A stretch of 14,056 bases of DNA from Pseudomonadota bacterium (lineage in GTDB: Bacteria > Pseudomonadota > Alphaproteobacteria > Rhizobiales > Xanthobacteraceae), in the NCBI GenBank assembly GCA_021823875.1, contig JAKAMD010000047.1, forward strand, positions 1 to 14,056, written 5' to 3'. The notes under the pieces are model-generated. The model was not told the DNA's origin. It saw only the letters and a list, made by a program, of their open reading frames with translations, and ran no database searches. The translations under genes were made by a program, and so were the position numbers. Positions within the stretch are counted from its first letter, which is position 1, and each line of letters starts with the position of its first letter. Below are positions 1 through 6,834 of the stretch, one piece after another.

Positions 1-2
1 TC

Positions 3-1229
3 ATCATCATTGGCGCTGGTCAGGCCGGCCTTGCCATGAGCCGAAGTCTCACGATGCAAGGCGTCGATCACGTCGTGTTGGAGCGCGGCCGAATTGGCGA
101 GCGCTGGTATTCCGAACGCTGGAAATCGTTACACCTGCTCACGACCAACGCGATGAGTGCGCTTCCGGGTCTGGCTCAGGAGGGCGACCCCGATGCGTTC
201 ATGCCGGCCGTTGCGTTCGCTTCTTATCTGCAGACCTACGCGCAGAAGATCGATGCGCCCATCTTAAGCGGTGTCGAGGTGACGAAAGTTGAGCGGGCGA
301 CTGGCTCCTACCGGGTCACGACGAGTGCTGGACAATGGTTGTCGCGCGGCGTCATCATCACGACCGGAGCTTGCGATACCCCCTATCGCCCGGCGATGGC
401 GAGCGCATTGGCGCCGTCGATCCTCCAGATTTCTCCGACGGATTATTGGGAACCGAACGACCTGCCGAAAGGCGGCGTTCTTGTCGTGGGCGCTTCCTCG
501 ACCGGTGTGCAGCTTGCGGAAGAGCTTCATGCCTCGGGGCGGCCTGTGACCCTGGCGGTCGGCGACCACACGCGCGTGCCACGGCGTTACCGCGGGCGCG
601 ATATTTACGCGTGGATGGAGACCGCAGGCATACTGGATGATCCGGTCCTTGAAAACGGCAATCTTCCCGCGGCACGCCGTCAGCCATCGCTGCAATTGGT
701 CGGTCGTCCCGACAATCAAGATATCGGTCTCGGGATATTGAGCCGCCGAGGTATTCGCCTAATGGGGCGGCTCGCTGGCATGGATGGGATCAAAGCCGAG
801 TTCAGCGGCGATCTCGAGCGCACGACCGCGGCTTCCCAAACACGTATGCTTAGCATCCTCGACAGGATCGACGACTGTATCGAACGCCTCGGACTTGCGG
901 CGCCGCCGGCCAATCCTGATGTGAGGATCCCGTTTAGGGCATCCGGCGATCCGGCGATGCTCGATCTCCGGCGCGCGCGCATCCGATCGGTGGTTTGGGC
1001 GACCGGCTATAGTCGCCGTTATCCCTGGCTCAACGTCCCGGTTCTCGATAATCGCGGCGAAATCGTCCACCGCGGTGGCGTCACCACCGTGCCCGGGCTG
1101 TTCGCATTGGGGCTAACCTTCCTGCGCAGGCGCCGCTCCCATTTTATCGATGGCTGCGGGATCGATGCCGACGCGATTGCGGGCAATGTCCGATCGTATC
1201 TCGATCAAGCGGTACGAAAGGCCGCCTGA
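3..1229 (+). CDS. Flavin-containing monooxygenase-like FAD/NAD(P)H oxidoreductase (5' end outside window)
   Basis: The reading frame is open from the first complete codon of the window, and the first residues read IIIGAGQAGLAMS, the N-terminal FAD-binding GxGxxG fingerprint. The true start is therefore just left of the window and the first ATG (36) is internal. A second Rossmann motif, VLVVGASSTG, lies about 150 residues after that ATG and would bind NAD(P)H. An ATGY motif (WATGYSRRYPWL, about residue 321) is typical of class B flavoprotein monooxygenases and CzcO-like proteins. About 408 residues are visible, so nearly the whole protein is present. By family it should be a cytosolic oxygenase acting on a soft nucleophile (S or N) or a carbonyl; the substrate cannot be read from the sequence. 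The hydrolase gene follows 35 bases downstream on the same strand, suggesting an operon. A non-oxygenating reductase of the same fold is the main alternative. Confidence 0.85.
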   Translation: MIIGAGQAGLAMSRSLTMQGVDHVVLERGRIGERWYSERWKSLHLLTTNAMSALPGLAQEGDPDAFMPAVAFASYLQTYAQKIDAPILSGVEVTKVERATGSYRVTTSAGQWLSRGVIITTGACDTPYRPAMASALAPSILQISPTDYWEPNDLPKGGVLVVGASSTGVQLAEELHASGRPVTLAVGDHTRVPRRYRGRDIYAWMETAGILDDPVLENGNLPAARRQPSLQLVGRPDNQDIGLGILSRRGIRLMGRLAGMDGIKAEFSGDLERTTAASQTRMLSILDRIDDCIERLGLAAPPANPDVRIPFRASGDPAMLDLRRARIRSVVWATGYSRRYPWLNVPVLDNRGEIVHRGGVTTVPGLFALGLTFLRRRRSHFIDGCGIDADAIAGNVRSYLDQAVRKAA

Positions 1230-1264
1230 GAGTTCAAATCGCCAATCAGAAGAAAGACGCAACC

Positions 1265-2164
1265 GTGCAAAACGTTCTGCACCACGACGGCGTTCGTCAG
1301 ACCAGGCCACAAGCGGTCATTGCCCTGCATTGCTCGGGGGCTGACGCTAACGAATGGAGCGCTCTCAAGGAGGCGCTCGGACAGAAATATACTGTTTTAG
1401 CGCCGGAGCATTTCGGCTGCGAACGGGTTGGCGCTTGGCCCGGACAGCGCGCCTTCACCATCGACGACGAGGCGGAGCGGACGCTCGCGTTGATCGATGG
1501 TTTGGACGGTGAGGTCCACCTCGTCGGTCATTCTTACGGAGGCGGCGTGGCCTTGCATGTCGCTCTTCAGCGTCCTTCGCGGATCGCGAGTCTATCGTTG
1601 TATGAGCCGTCGGCCTTTCACCTGCTGCCAGAAATCGGCAATGCTGGCAGAAGAGCGAGCGCCGAGATCACGCGGGTCGCAAAAGAGACGGCGGACCGAA
1701 TCCTCATTGGCGACTGCCGCGGCGGTGCGGCGGGCTTCATCGATTATTGGAACGGCGCCGGCGCCTGGAACGCAATGTCGCTGCGCGTCCAAGCCGCGCT
1801 GACCCGCTGGGCGCCTAAGATACCGCTCGATTTCCGCGCTCTGATGCAGGTGACGGCTCCGCTCAACGCTTACGCCGCGTTGATGTGCCCGGCTTTGTTG
1901 TTGCGCGGCGAGTTCGCGCCAGCCCCGACGCGTGTTATCGCAGAAGCGCTCGCCGACATCCTTCCGGAAGGGCGGCTGGAGGTCGTTTCGGGTTGTGGCC
2001 ACATGGGCCCGCTGACGCATGCGGAGTTGGTGATCCCATCCATCGTCTCGCACATCGAGCAGGCGGCGACTAGGGGTCTCCCTCAGTTCGGCGGGGCAGC
2101 GCCCACCCTCGGCCAACGCGACGGAATTTCGGTCGCCCCGACCGCGGCGGGGATTTCGCTATGA
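1265..2164 (+). CDS. Alpha/beta hydrolase
   Basis: This 299-residue protein starts with GTG; only a weak purine-rich stretch (AGAAGAAAGA) precedes it. It has an alpha/beta-hydrolase core: an oxyanion-hole segment ALHCSGADANEW (about 20-31), the nucleophile elbow GHSYGG with Ser90, and the catalytic histidine in GCGHMGP (His246). The usual acid after strand 7 is not obvious: the segment reads LLLRGEFAPAP, so Glu216 or another residue would have to serve. About 30 residues after 270 are Gly/Pro/Ala-rich and look like a tail outside the fold. The enzyme would cleave an ester, amide, thioester or C-C bond, or act as a lyase-like member of the superfamily; specificity is unknown. The stop codon overlaps an ATG (ATGA at 2161-2164) in the frame of the following MFS gene. 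The position between an oxygenase and a transporter suggests it processes an intermediate of the same pathway. Confidence 0.85.
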   Translation: MQNVLHHDGVRQTRPQAVIALHCSGADANEWSALKEALGQKYTVLAPEHFGCERVGAWPGQRAFTIDDEAERTLALIDGLDGEVHLVGHSYGGGVALHVALQRPSRIASLSLYEPSAFHLLPEIGNAGRRASAEITRVAKETADRILIGDCRGGAAGFIDYWNGAGAWNAMSLRVQAALTRWAPKIPLDFRALMQVTAPLNAYAALMCPALLLRGEFAPAPTRVIAEALADILPEGRLEVVSGCGHMGPLTHAELVIPSIVSHIEQAATRGLPQFGGAAPTLGQRDGISVAPTAAGISL

Positions 2165-2274
2165 AAAATCACGCCGCTCTGGCCGGAAAATCGAATTCGC
2201 CCTCGAGAGCCCGGTCCCTCGCTCGGGAGTGCTCTCGGCCACCGAGTTGTATTGAGTGCCTTGGAGAGCACGAA
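2165..2274 (+). promoter_or_regulatory. Intercistronic leader with two mutually exclusive stem-loops covering the MFS ribosome binding site
   Basis: The segment CGAGAGC at 2204-2210 is perfectly complementary to GCTCTCG at 2231-2237 (stem A, 7 bp; TCCC/GGGA at 2215-2218 and 2225-2228 can add an inner stem). The same central strand, read as GTGCTCTC at 2229-2236, is also perfectly complementary to GAGAGCAC at 2264-2271 (stem B, 8 bp), which contains most of the Shine-Dalgarno sequence of the MFS gene. Stems A and B cannot form together, so A would leave the ribosome site free and B would hide it. This is the layout of a translational switch, or of coupling to translation of the upstream hydrolase gene. 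The complementarity is directly visible; the regulatory role is inference. No known riboswitch class was recognised. Confidence 0.4.
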
Positions 2275-3552
2275 ATGTCGGCCTCGACCGCAGCCGCCGT
2301 CGGTGCGGAGCAGGAGCACGCCTATGGCTGGGTGATCGTCGGCGTTGCAACGGTCTGCCTCGCCTTGGGTTTCGGCGCCAACATGATCATCTCCGTGTTC
2401 ATGAAGCCGTTTGAGGACGAATTCGGCTGGCTGCGCACCGACACGTCGCTTGCCTACACGATGAACGCGATCGGCGCTGCGGCGGGGGGTATCCTCTGGG
2501 GCGGCCTCTCCGACGTCTTCAGCACGCGCCGCATCGGGTTCTTCGGTGCTGTCACGATCTCGGTCGGGATGATCGCGCTGCGCTGGCAGAGCGAATTGTG
2601 GTCGCTGTACCTCTTGTGCTTCGCGATCGGCGCGTTCGGTTTCGCGAGTCTGTTCACGCCTATGGTGGCGCTTGCCGGCCGCTGGTTCAGTGCGCGCAAG
2701 GGCCTCGCCATCGGCATGGTCACTGCGGGTGGCGCGCTCGGCCAAGGGCTGGTGCCATACATCGCGAACCTGCTTGTCGAGGAGTTCGGCTGGCGCGACG
2801 CCGCGCTGTGGCTCGGGATAGGTTATCTCATCGTCCTGCTCCCACTCGTCATTCTACTGCGAGCACCCCCGACTGGTACGCAAGCGGCCGCGGCCGCGCT
2901 GCGTTCGGACGAAAACCTGTGGGGAATCTCGCACCGGATCACGATCCCCTGGCTCGCCTTTGCCAGCGTGTTCTGCTGCATCTGCATGGCCGTGCCGCTA
3001 GTGCATCTCGTCCCGCTCGGCATCAGTGTGGGCTGCTCGGCGCAGACCGCCGCGGGTCTCCTACTCTCGGCGATGATCGCCGGCATCTTCGGCCGCCTGT
3101 TCTTCGGTTCGCTCGCCGACCGAATCGGCGGCCTCGGCGCCTATACGCTCTCCTGTTTTGCCCAGACGGCCGTGGTGTTCTGGTTCACGCAGACGAACAG
3201 CATCGTAACGTTGTTCGAGCTCTCAATCCTGTTCGGCTTTGGCTTCGCCGGCGTGATGACCTGCCTGTTGATCTGCGCGCGCGAAGCCGCGCCGATGCGC
3301 ATGTCCGGCACGGCGATGGCGATCGTCTCGACTACCGCCTGGATCGGGATGGGGATCGGTAGTTTTCAGGCCGGATTCTTCTACGACCTGCAAAACAGCT
3401 ATGTGCTGTCTTACGGCAACGCAGCGCTCGCCGGCATCGTCAACTTGCTCATCGTGGCTGCGCTGTTCTGGTACCGCTGGAATCGAAACTCGGCGCAGCC
3501 GCGGGAAGTATCGGCGCTTGCCGCTCGTTCGATCGAAACAGGAGCCCGCTGA
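2275..3552 (+). CDS. Major facilitator superfamily (MFS) transporter
   Basis: A 425-residue inner-membrane permease with about 12 hydrophobic helices. The MFS loop 2-3 signature appears as GGLSDVFSTRRIGF (76-89) and its second-half counterpart as FGSLADRIGG (277-286). The pattern, with an N-terminal YGWVIVGVATVCLALGFG helix and an RWFSARKGLAIG segment, resembles the oxalate/formate-antiporter and monocarboxylate-type branch, which carries small organic anions. I chose the ATG at 2275 because GGAGAG (2263-2268) sits at ideal distance. The frame stays open back to an ATG at 2161 that overlaps the hydrolase stop, but those 38 extra residues are polar, not membrane-like, and lack a good ribosome site. 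The stop overlaps the next start by one base (TGATG). It probably imports the pathway substrate or exports the product; direction and ligand are unknown. Confidence 0.88.
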   Translation: MSASTAAAVGAEQEHAYGWVIVGVATVCLALGFGANMIISVFMKPFEDEFGWLRTDTSLAYTMNAIGAAAGGILWGGLSDVFSTRRIGFFGAVTISVGMIALRWQSELWSLYLLCFAIGAFGFASLFTPMVALAGRWFSARKGLAIGMVTAGGALGQGLVPYIANLLVEEFGWRDAALWLGIGYLIVLLPLVILLRAPPTGTQAAAAALRSDENLWGISHRITIPWLAFASVFCCICMAVPLVHLVPLGISVGCSAQTAAGLLLSAMIAGIFGRLFFGSLADRIGGLGAYTLSCFAQTAVVFWFTQTNSIVTLFELSILFGFGFAGVMTCLLICAREAAPMRMSGTAMAIVSTTAWIGMGIGSFQAGFFYDLQNSYVLSYGNAALAGIVNLLIVAALFWYRWNRNSAQPREVSALAARSIETGAR

Positions 3553-4955
3553 TGACCGGTCGCTTTGAAAGCATTCTAGGAACGATCGGGCGTACCCCCG
3601 TCGTGCGCCTCGAGAAGCTTGCTCCGCAGGGCGTGAACATCTTCGTCAAGCTCGAATCCTTCAACCCGATGGGATCGGTGAAGGACCGGCTTGCCCTCGG
3701 CGTGATCGAAGCGGCCGAACGCAGCGGGGCACTCAAGCCGGGGCAGACCGTCGTCGAAGCGACAAGTGGGAATACCGGCATCGGCCTCGCCATGGTTTGC
3801 GCTGAGAAAGGTTATCCGCTGGTCGTCACTATGGCCGAGAGCTTCAGTATCGAGCGGCGCAAGCTCATGCGCTTCCTGGGAGCGAAAGTCGTGCTGACGC
3901 CAGCCTCCGAGAAAGGCAGTGGCATGCTCGCCAAGGCGTTGGAGCTTGCCGACAAGCACGGCTGGTTCCTTTGCCGCCAGTTCGAAAATGAAGCCAATGC
4001 CGACATTCATTCGCGCACGACCGCGCGCGAAATCTTGGACGACTTTTCCGACGTGCCGCCGGATTACTGGGTGACCGGCGTCGGCACCGGCGGCACGTTG
4101 AAGGGCGTGGCCCGGGTGCTGAAGCAGAAGCGGCCCGGCATCAGGATCGTGGTGACCGAGCCGGACAATTCTCTAATTCTGGGCAGCGGCGTGCGCCAAG
4201 AGCGCACCGCGAACGGCGCGCCAGCCGAGAGCCATCCGCAATTCCGGCCGCATCTGATGCAGGGCTGGACGCCGGATTTCATCGCCAAACTCGCGGAGGA
4301 CGCGCTCGACGACAACCTGGTTGACGACATCGTGCCGGTGAAAGGCGGCGAGGCGATCCGGCTCTCGCGCGAGCTCGCCCGCAAGGAAGGCATCTTCGCC
4401 GGCATTTCGGCGGGCGCGACGCTCGCGGGTGCGTTGGAGATCGCGACGCGGGCTGCGCCGGGCGCAAACATCCTATGCATGCTGCCGGACACCGGCGAGC
4501 GCTATCTCTCAACCACGCTTTTCGAGGACATCCAGGCCGATATGACAGCGGAGGAAGTCGAGATCGCACGTTCCACGCCGCGCTTCCGCTTCGACGCCAA
4601 GACTGCCGCCGGGCCGGCTCCGGTAGTCGCTCCCGTATCGCCGGAGGCCGAACGGTTCGTCGCAGACGTGCTGCACGACCACACGCAGCCTGTCGTCATG
4701 TTCGCGCTCGAATGGTGCGAGTTCTGTTGGTCGGTGCGCAAACTTTTCAAGGCCTACAACATTCCCTTTCGGTCGATCGACCTCGATTCGGCCGAATACC
4801 AGCGGAATAATTGGGGCGGCGAGATCCGTAAGGCTGTCAGGGCCAAGACGCGCTTGCCGACGATCCCGCAGGTCTTCATTCGCGGCGAACACATCGGTGG
4901 CTGCACCGAAACCTTCGACTTTTTTTCAACGATGGCCGGCTCGTGCGGATGCTGA
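3552..4955 (+). CDS. Cysteine synthase-glutaredoxin fusion protein
   Basis: Residues 1-345 form a PLP-dependent O-acetylserine sulfhydrylase fold: PLP lysine in NPMGSVKDR (Lys44), substrate loop TSGNTG (71-76), phosphate-binding GTGGT (178-182), GISAGA (284-289) with the serine facing the pyridine nitrogen, and PDTGERYLST (312-321). After a linker rich in Ala, Pro and Val (about 350-363), residues 365-467 form a glutaredoxin: active site CEFC (389-392), cis-proline motif TIPQVFI (437-443) and glutathione-binding GG (449-450); the protein ends in CGC. CysK makes cysteine from O-acetylserine and sulfide or another nucleophile; a fused glutaredoxin could reduce a disulfide, persulfide or mixed thiol that supplies the nucleophile. 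The ATG has a strong AGGAG at 3540-3544 and overlaps the MFS stop by one base. Use of a sulfur donor other than free sulfide is inference; beta-cyanoalanine synthase-like or S-substituted cysteine chemistry remain possible. Confidence 0.93.
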   Translation: MTGRFESILGTIGRTPVVRLEKLAPQGVNIFVKLESFNPMGSVKDRLALGVIEAAERSGALKPGQTVVEATSGNTGIGLAMVCAEKGYPLVVTMAESFSIERRKLMRFLGAKVVLTPASEKGSGMLAKALELADKHGWFLCRQFENEANADIHSRTTAREILDDFSDVPPDYWVTGVGTGGTLKGVARVLKQKRPGIRIVVTEPDNSLILGSGVRQERTANGAPAESHPQFRPHLMQGWTPDFIAKLAEDALDDNLVDDIVPVKGGEAIRLSRELARKEGIFAGISAGATLAGALEIATRAAPGANILCMLPDTGERYLSTTLFEDIQADMTAEEVEIARSTPRFRFDAKTAAGPAPVVAPVSPEAERFVADVLHDHTQPVVMFALEWCEFCWSVRKLFKAYNIPFRSIDLDSAEYQRNNWGGEIRKAVRAKTRLPTIPQVFIRGEHIGGCTETFDFFSTMAGSCGC

Positions 4956-5111
4956 ATACGATCGGGATCACAATTCCGGAAATAGGAAACGCCAACGCCT
5001 ATTCGTTTCTGCCAAAATGGCTGCATGCGCGGTGATGTGGCGGTTCGGGGAACTTCGAATACGCCTCGGACAGTATCCGTTCCATGAATGGCGATTGATT
5101 GAGAGGACGCT

Positions 5112-5528
5112 ATGTTGGCTCACATGAAAATCGGATCGCTTGCATGGTGGATATGGGCGATCCTGGCCGGCCTGATGGTTTGGGGCCTTACGGGGCAGAT
5201 GCTCGCGCGCGAAGCGGCGATGGCGCTCGCGGTATTGCAGGCGATGGGCTCTCTGTTGGCCCACCGCAGCCTGAGGCATTTCCCGACTCAGTTGCGGGTC
5301 GCTTATGCGCTATGGATGGCCGTGAGTCTGGTGCCACCGCTGTTCGTCATGTACTGGATTCTGGCGGCGGGAACGACGGCGCGGGTGTTGACCGGATACT
5401 GCGCGATGGCGCGCTTGCTGCTCCTGCTGCCCTGGAACCGATCGGTGCGCCTGAGCTGGCGACGGATCGGGATTATCGCTTTTCATCCGCCGATCCAAGG
5501 CTCCGTGGTGAGCGGGCTGCCACTGTGA
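5112..5528 (+). CDS. Small membrane protein of unknown function
   Basis: I do not recognise this 138-residue protein. A clear ribosome site, GAGAGGA (5101-5107), stands just before the ATG, which supports it as a real gene. Hydrophobic segments lie at about 9-29 (Trp-rich), 35-50, 64-86 and 90-107, so three or four membrane helices are likely, with a basic stretch (LPWNRSVRLSWRR, 106-118) after the last. There is no signal-peptide cleavage site, cysteine cluster or catalytic motif. It follows the cysteine synthase-glutaredoxin gene after 156 bases on the same strand and may or may not share its transcript. It is the last gene before the integrase scar, so it may belong to the acquired segment. 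Confidence 0.7.
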   Translation: MLAHMKIGSLAWWIWAILAGLMVWGLTGQMLAREAAMALAVLQAMGSLLAHRSLRHFPTQLRVAYALWMAVSLVPPLFVMYWILAAGTTARVLTGYCAMARLLLLLPWNRSVRLSWRRIGIIAFHPPIQGSVVSGLPL

Positions 5529-5580
5529 TCGGGGCGAAGGGTTACTTTTTTTGATCATGGTATGTGCCTGATTGCGCACT

Positions 5581-5597
5581 GCACGACGGTGTCGTGC
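5581..5597. terminator. Hairpin between convergent genes
   Basis: GCACGAC (5581-5587) and GTCGTGC (5591-5597) form a perfect 7-bp stem with a 3-base loop, between the end of the small membrane gene (+) and the end of the integrase fragment (-). Neither strand has a run of T after the stem, so it is not a standard intrinsic terminator. It could stop or stabilise transcripts from either side. Confidence 0.3.
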
Positions 5598-5625
5598 GGC
5601 CGACATGAGTAGCAAGAAAGCACAG

Positions 5626-6357
5626 CTAGGCCGCGACGGCTTTGTTCTTCGTCAATGCTTCGATGTGTTCAGACCACAACTCAAAGGCCTCTTGTACTTC
5701 TGCCGCGTAACGATGCCGCTGATAAATTCCCGCGACGCCGCTGAACGTCCCGGTGCGGTGGTTAAGTGCCAACTCTACAATATGCGGCGCAACTCCGAGC
5801 CGCTGCAGTCCACTCGCGAAACTGCGACGAATGTCGTGGAGCGTCCACGGCTGGATTGCTGGTGCAACCTTCTCTTTCGCTTCACTATGGTCGCCAAACG
5901 GACGGTCCGTGTCGTTGAGCACGAACTTGCCCATGGCGGGCAATGAATCAAGCACATGGCGGATCATAGGTGTGATCGGGATCCTATGTTGTATGCCGTT
6001 CTTGGTCCGATTGCCCGTCAATTCGATTGCGTTAGGGGTTATTTCATCGCGAGCGAGTTCAGTAATCTCGTTTCGGCGCGCGCCGGAGAGGATCAGTAGC
6101 TTGATCAGTGCGCCGGCTGCGCCGCCGGTGGTGCCAGCAGCCTCCCATGTAGCTTTGAGCTCGGCATCATCAAGGACGCGGTCCCGTGATTTTTCTTTTG
6201 CAGGTTTACGAATAGATCGAGCCGGACTTGCGAAGTCATCCTCCCTCGCTTCGCACCATGCGAAAAATGCCTTTGCAACCTTCCAGGTTGTGACCGCAGC
6301 CGATGGACCTCGCTTCATGGCCTTGTCGATAACTGCGACCAGATCTTTCCGCAGACT
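5626..6357 (-). pseudogene. Tyrosine recombinase (integrase), N-terminally truncated remnant
   Basis: The longest frame with a start codon (ATG at 6318) gives 230 residues of a phage/island-type tyrosine integrase. The catalytic set is present: Arg81 in LSGARRNEI, His161 and Arg164 in LHDIRR, His187 in ALNHRTG and the nucleophile Tyr199 in GIYQRH. The end of the core-binding domain (TTWKVAKAFFAWC) is also there. Integrase-like sequence continues in frame upstream of that ATG (SLRKDLVAVIDKA) to about 6357, where it meets the OsmC gene. Relatives are usually about 400 residues, so roughly the first 150-170, including the arm-binding domain, are gone. The ATG overlaps the altered OsmC stop as ATGA, so a catalytic-domain peptide could still be made by coupling, but a working integrase is unlikely. 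The segment looks richer in A and T than ivd. It marks a former insertion and later deletion. Confidence 0.85.
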
Positions 6358-6692
6358 CCTCCGGCGACCGCCGCCACATTGATCGCATCGGCCGCCGATT
6401 CAAGCGTGGCCTGCGGCACATAGACGGTGATCAGGATCGCATCGCGAGCGCCGGCGCGCTTCGGCGGGGCAAGCGTCACGTCGACGCAGATTTCGTTCTC
6501 CGCCAAGCCGCGCCCGGCAGGAGAGTTGCGGATCGATCCCGTCGCGCAGGAGCCCATCGCGATCAGCAGCAATTCACCGGAGGTGCAGCCGGCATCGGTG
6601 CCGCCGTCTTCGGGCTTGCGATCGGTGACCACGGAATGACGGCCGGCCGTCCCCATCAACTTCTTGCCGGCAAGCGGCCTGACGAACGCCAC
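6315..6692 (-). CDS. OsmC-family protein with replaced C-terminus
   Basis: A 125-residue protein starting at GTG with ribosome site AAAGGAA about seven bases upstream. The centre matches the OsmC/Ohr fold: RHSVVTDRKPEDGGTDAGCTSGELLL (two cysteines follow, Cys36 and Cys49 in GSCATGS) and a helix SAADAINVAAVAGGV near the end. OsmC proteins typically remove peroxides through a cysteine thiol, but this subgroup lacks the second cysteine at the normal position, so peroxidase activity is uncertain. After GGV the sequence runs into the integrase remnant in another frame (CGKIWSQLSTRP), so about the last ten native residues have been lost and replaced. The protein may still fold because the loss touches only the final strand. 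It lies 142 bases downstream of ivd on the same strand and could be cotranscribed. Confidence 0.75.
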   Translation of the reverse strand: MAFVRPLAGKKLMGTAGRHSVVTDRKPEDGGTDAGCTSGELLLIAMGSCATGSIRNSPAGRGLAENEICVDVTLAPPKRAGARDAILITVYVPQATLESAADAINVAAVAGGVCGKIWSQLSTRP

Positions 6693-6834
6693 GTGAGAAT
6701 TCCTTTTGGCGAGTGCGCATCTTTAGCACGGGGCACGCCGGCCGCAACCGGCCCGACGCGGCCAAGATAGATCGGTCACCACGTCTTGCCGATTGACCGG
6801 ACACGGGCACGCAGGCGCCGGGCGGATCGCTGGC

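Noticed and set aside
2161..2274. N-terminal extension of the MFS transporter starting at the ATGA overlap
   Set aside because: The 38 residues are polar and unlike an MFS N-terminus, and the ATG at 2275 has a far better ribosome site. The ATGA overlap was noted and kept as an alternative only.
4981..5003. AATAGG/CCTATT stem with an 11-base loop after the cysteine synthase-glutaredoxin gene
   Set aside because: Six weak pairs, a large loop and no T-run; not enough for a terminator.
4897..5127. Small + strand frame after the cysteine synthase-glutaredoxin stop
   Set aside because: It overlaps both neighbours in another frame and has no ribosome site or recognisable motif.
5753..6382. 209-codon open frame on the + strand across the integrase remnant
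   Set aside because: It is the antisense of the integrase catalytic domain, which shows the R-HxxR-H-Y residues; the + strand product has no recognisable features.
6773..6799. CGGTCA...TGACCG inverted repeat between ivd and osmC
   Set aside because: A 6-base match with a 15-base gap is readily found by chance, and no promoter is visible beside it.
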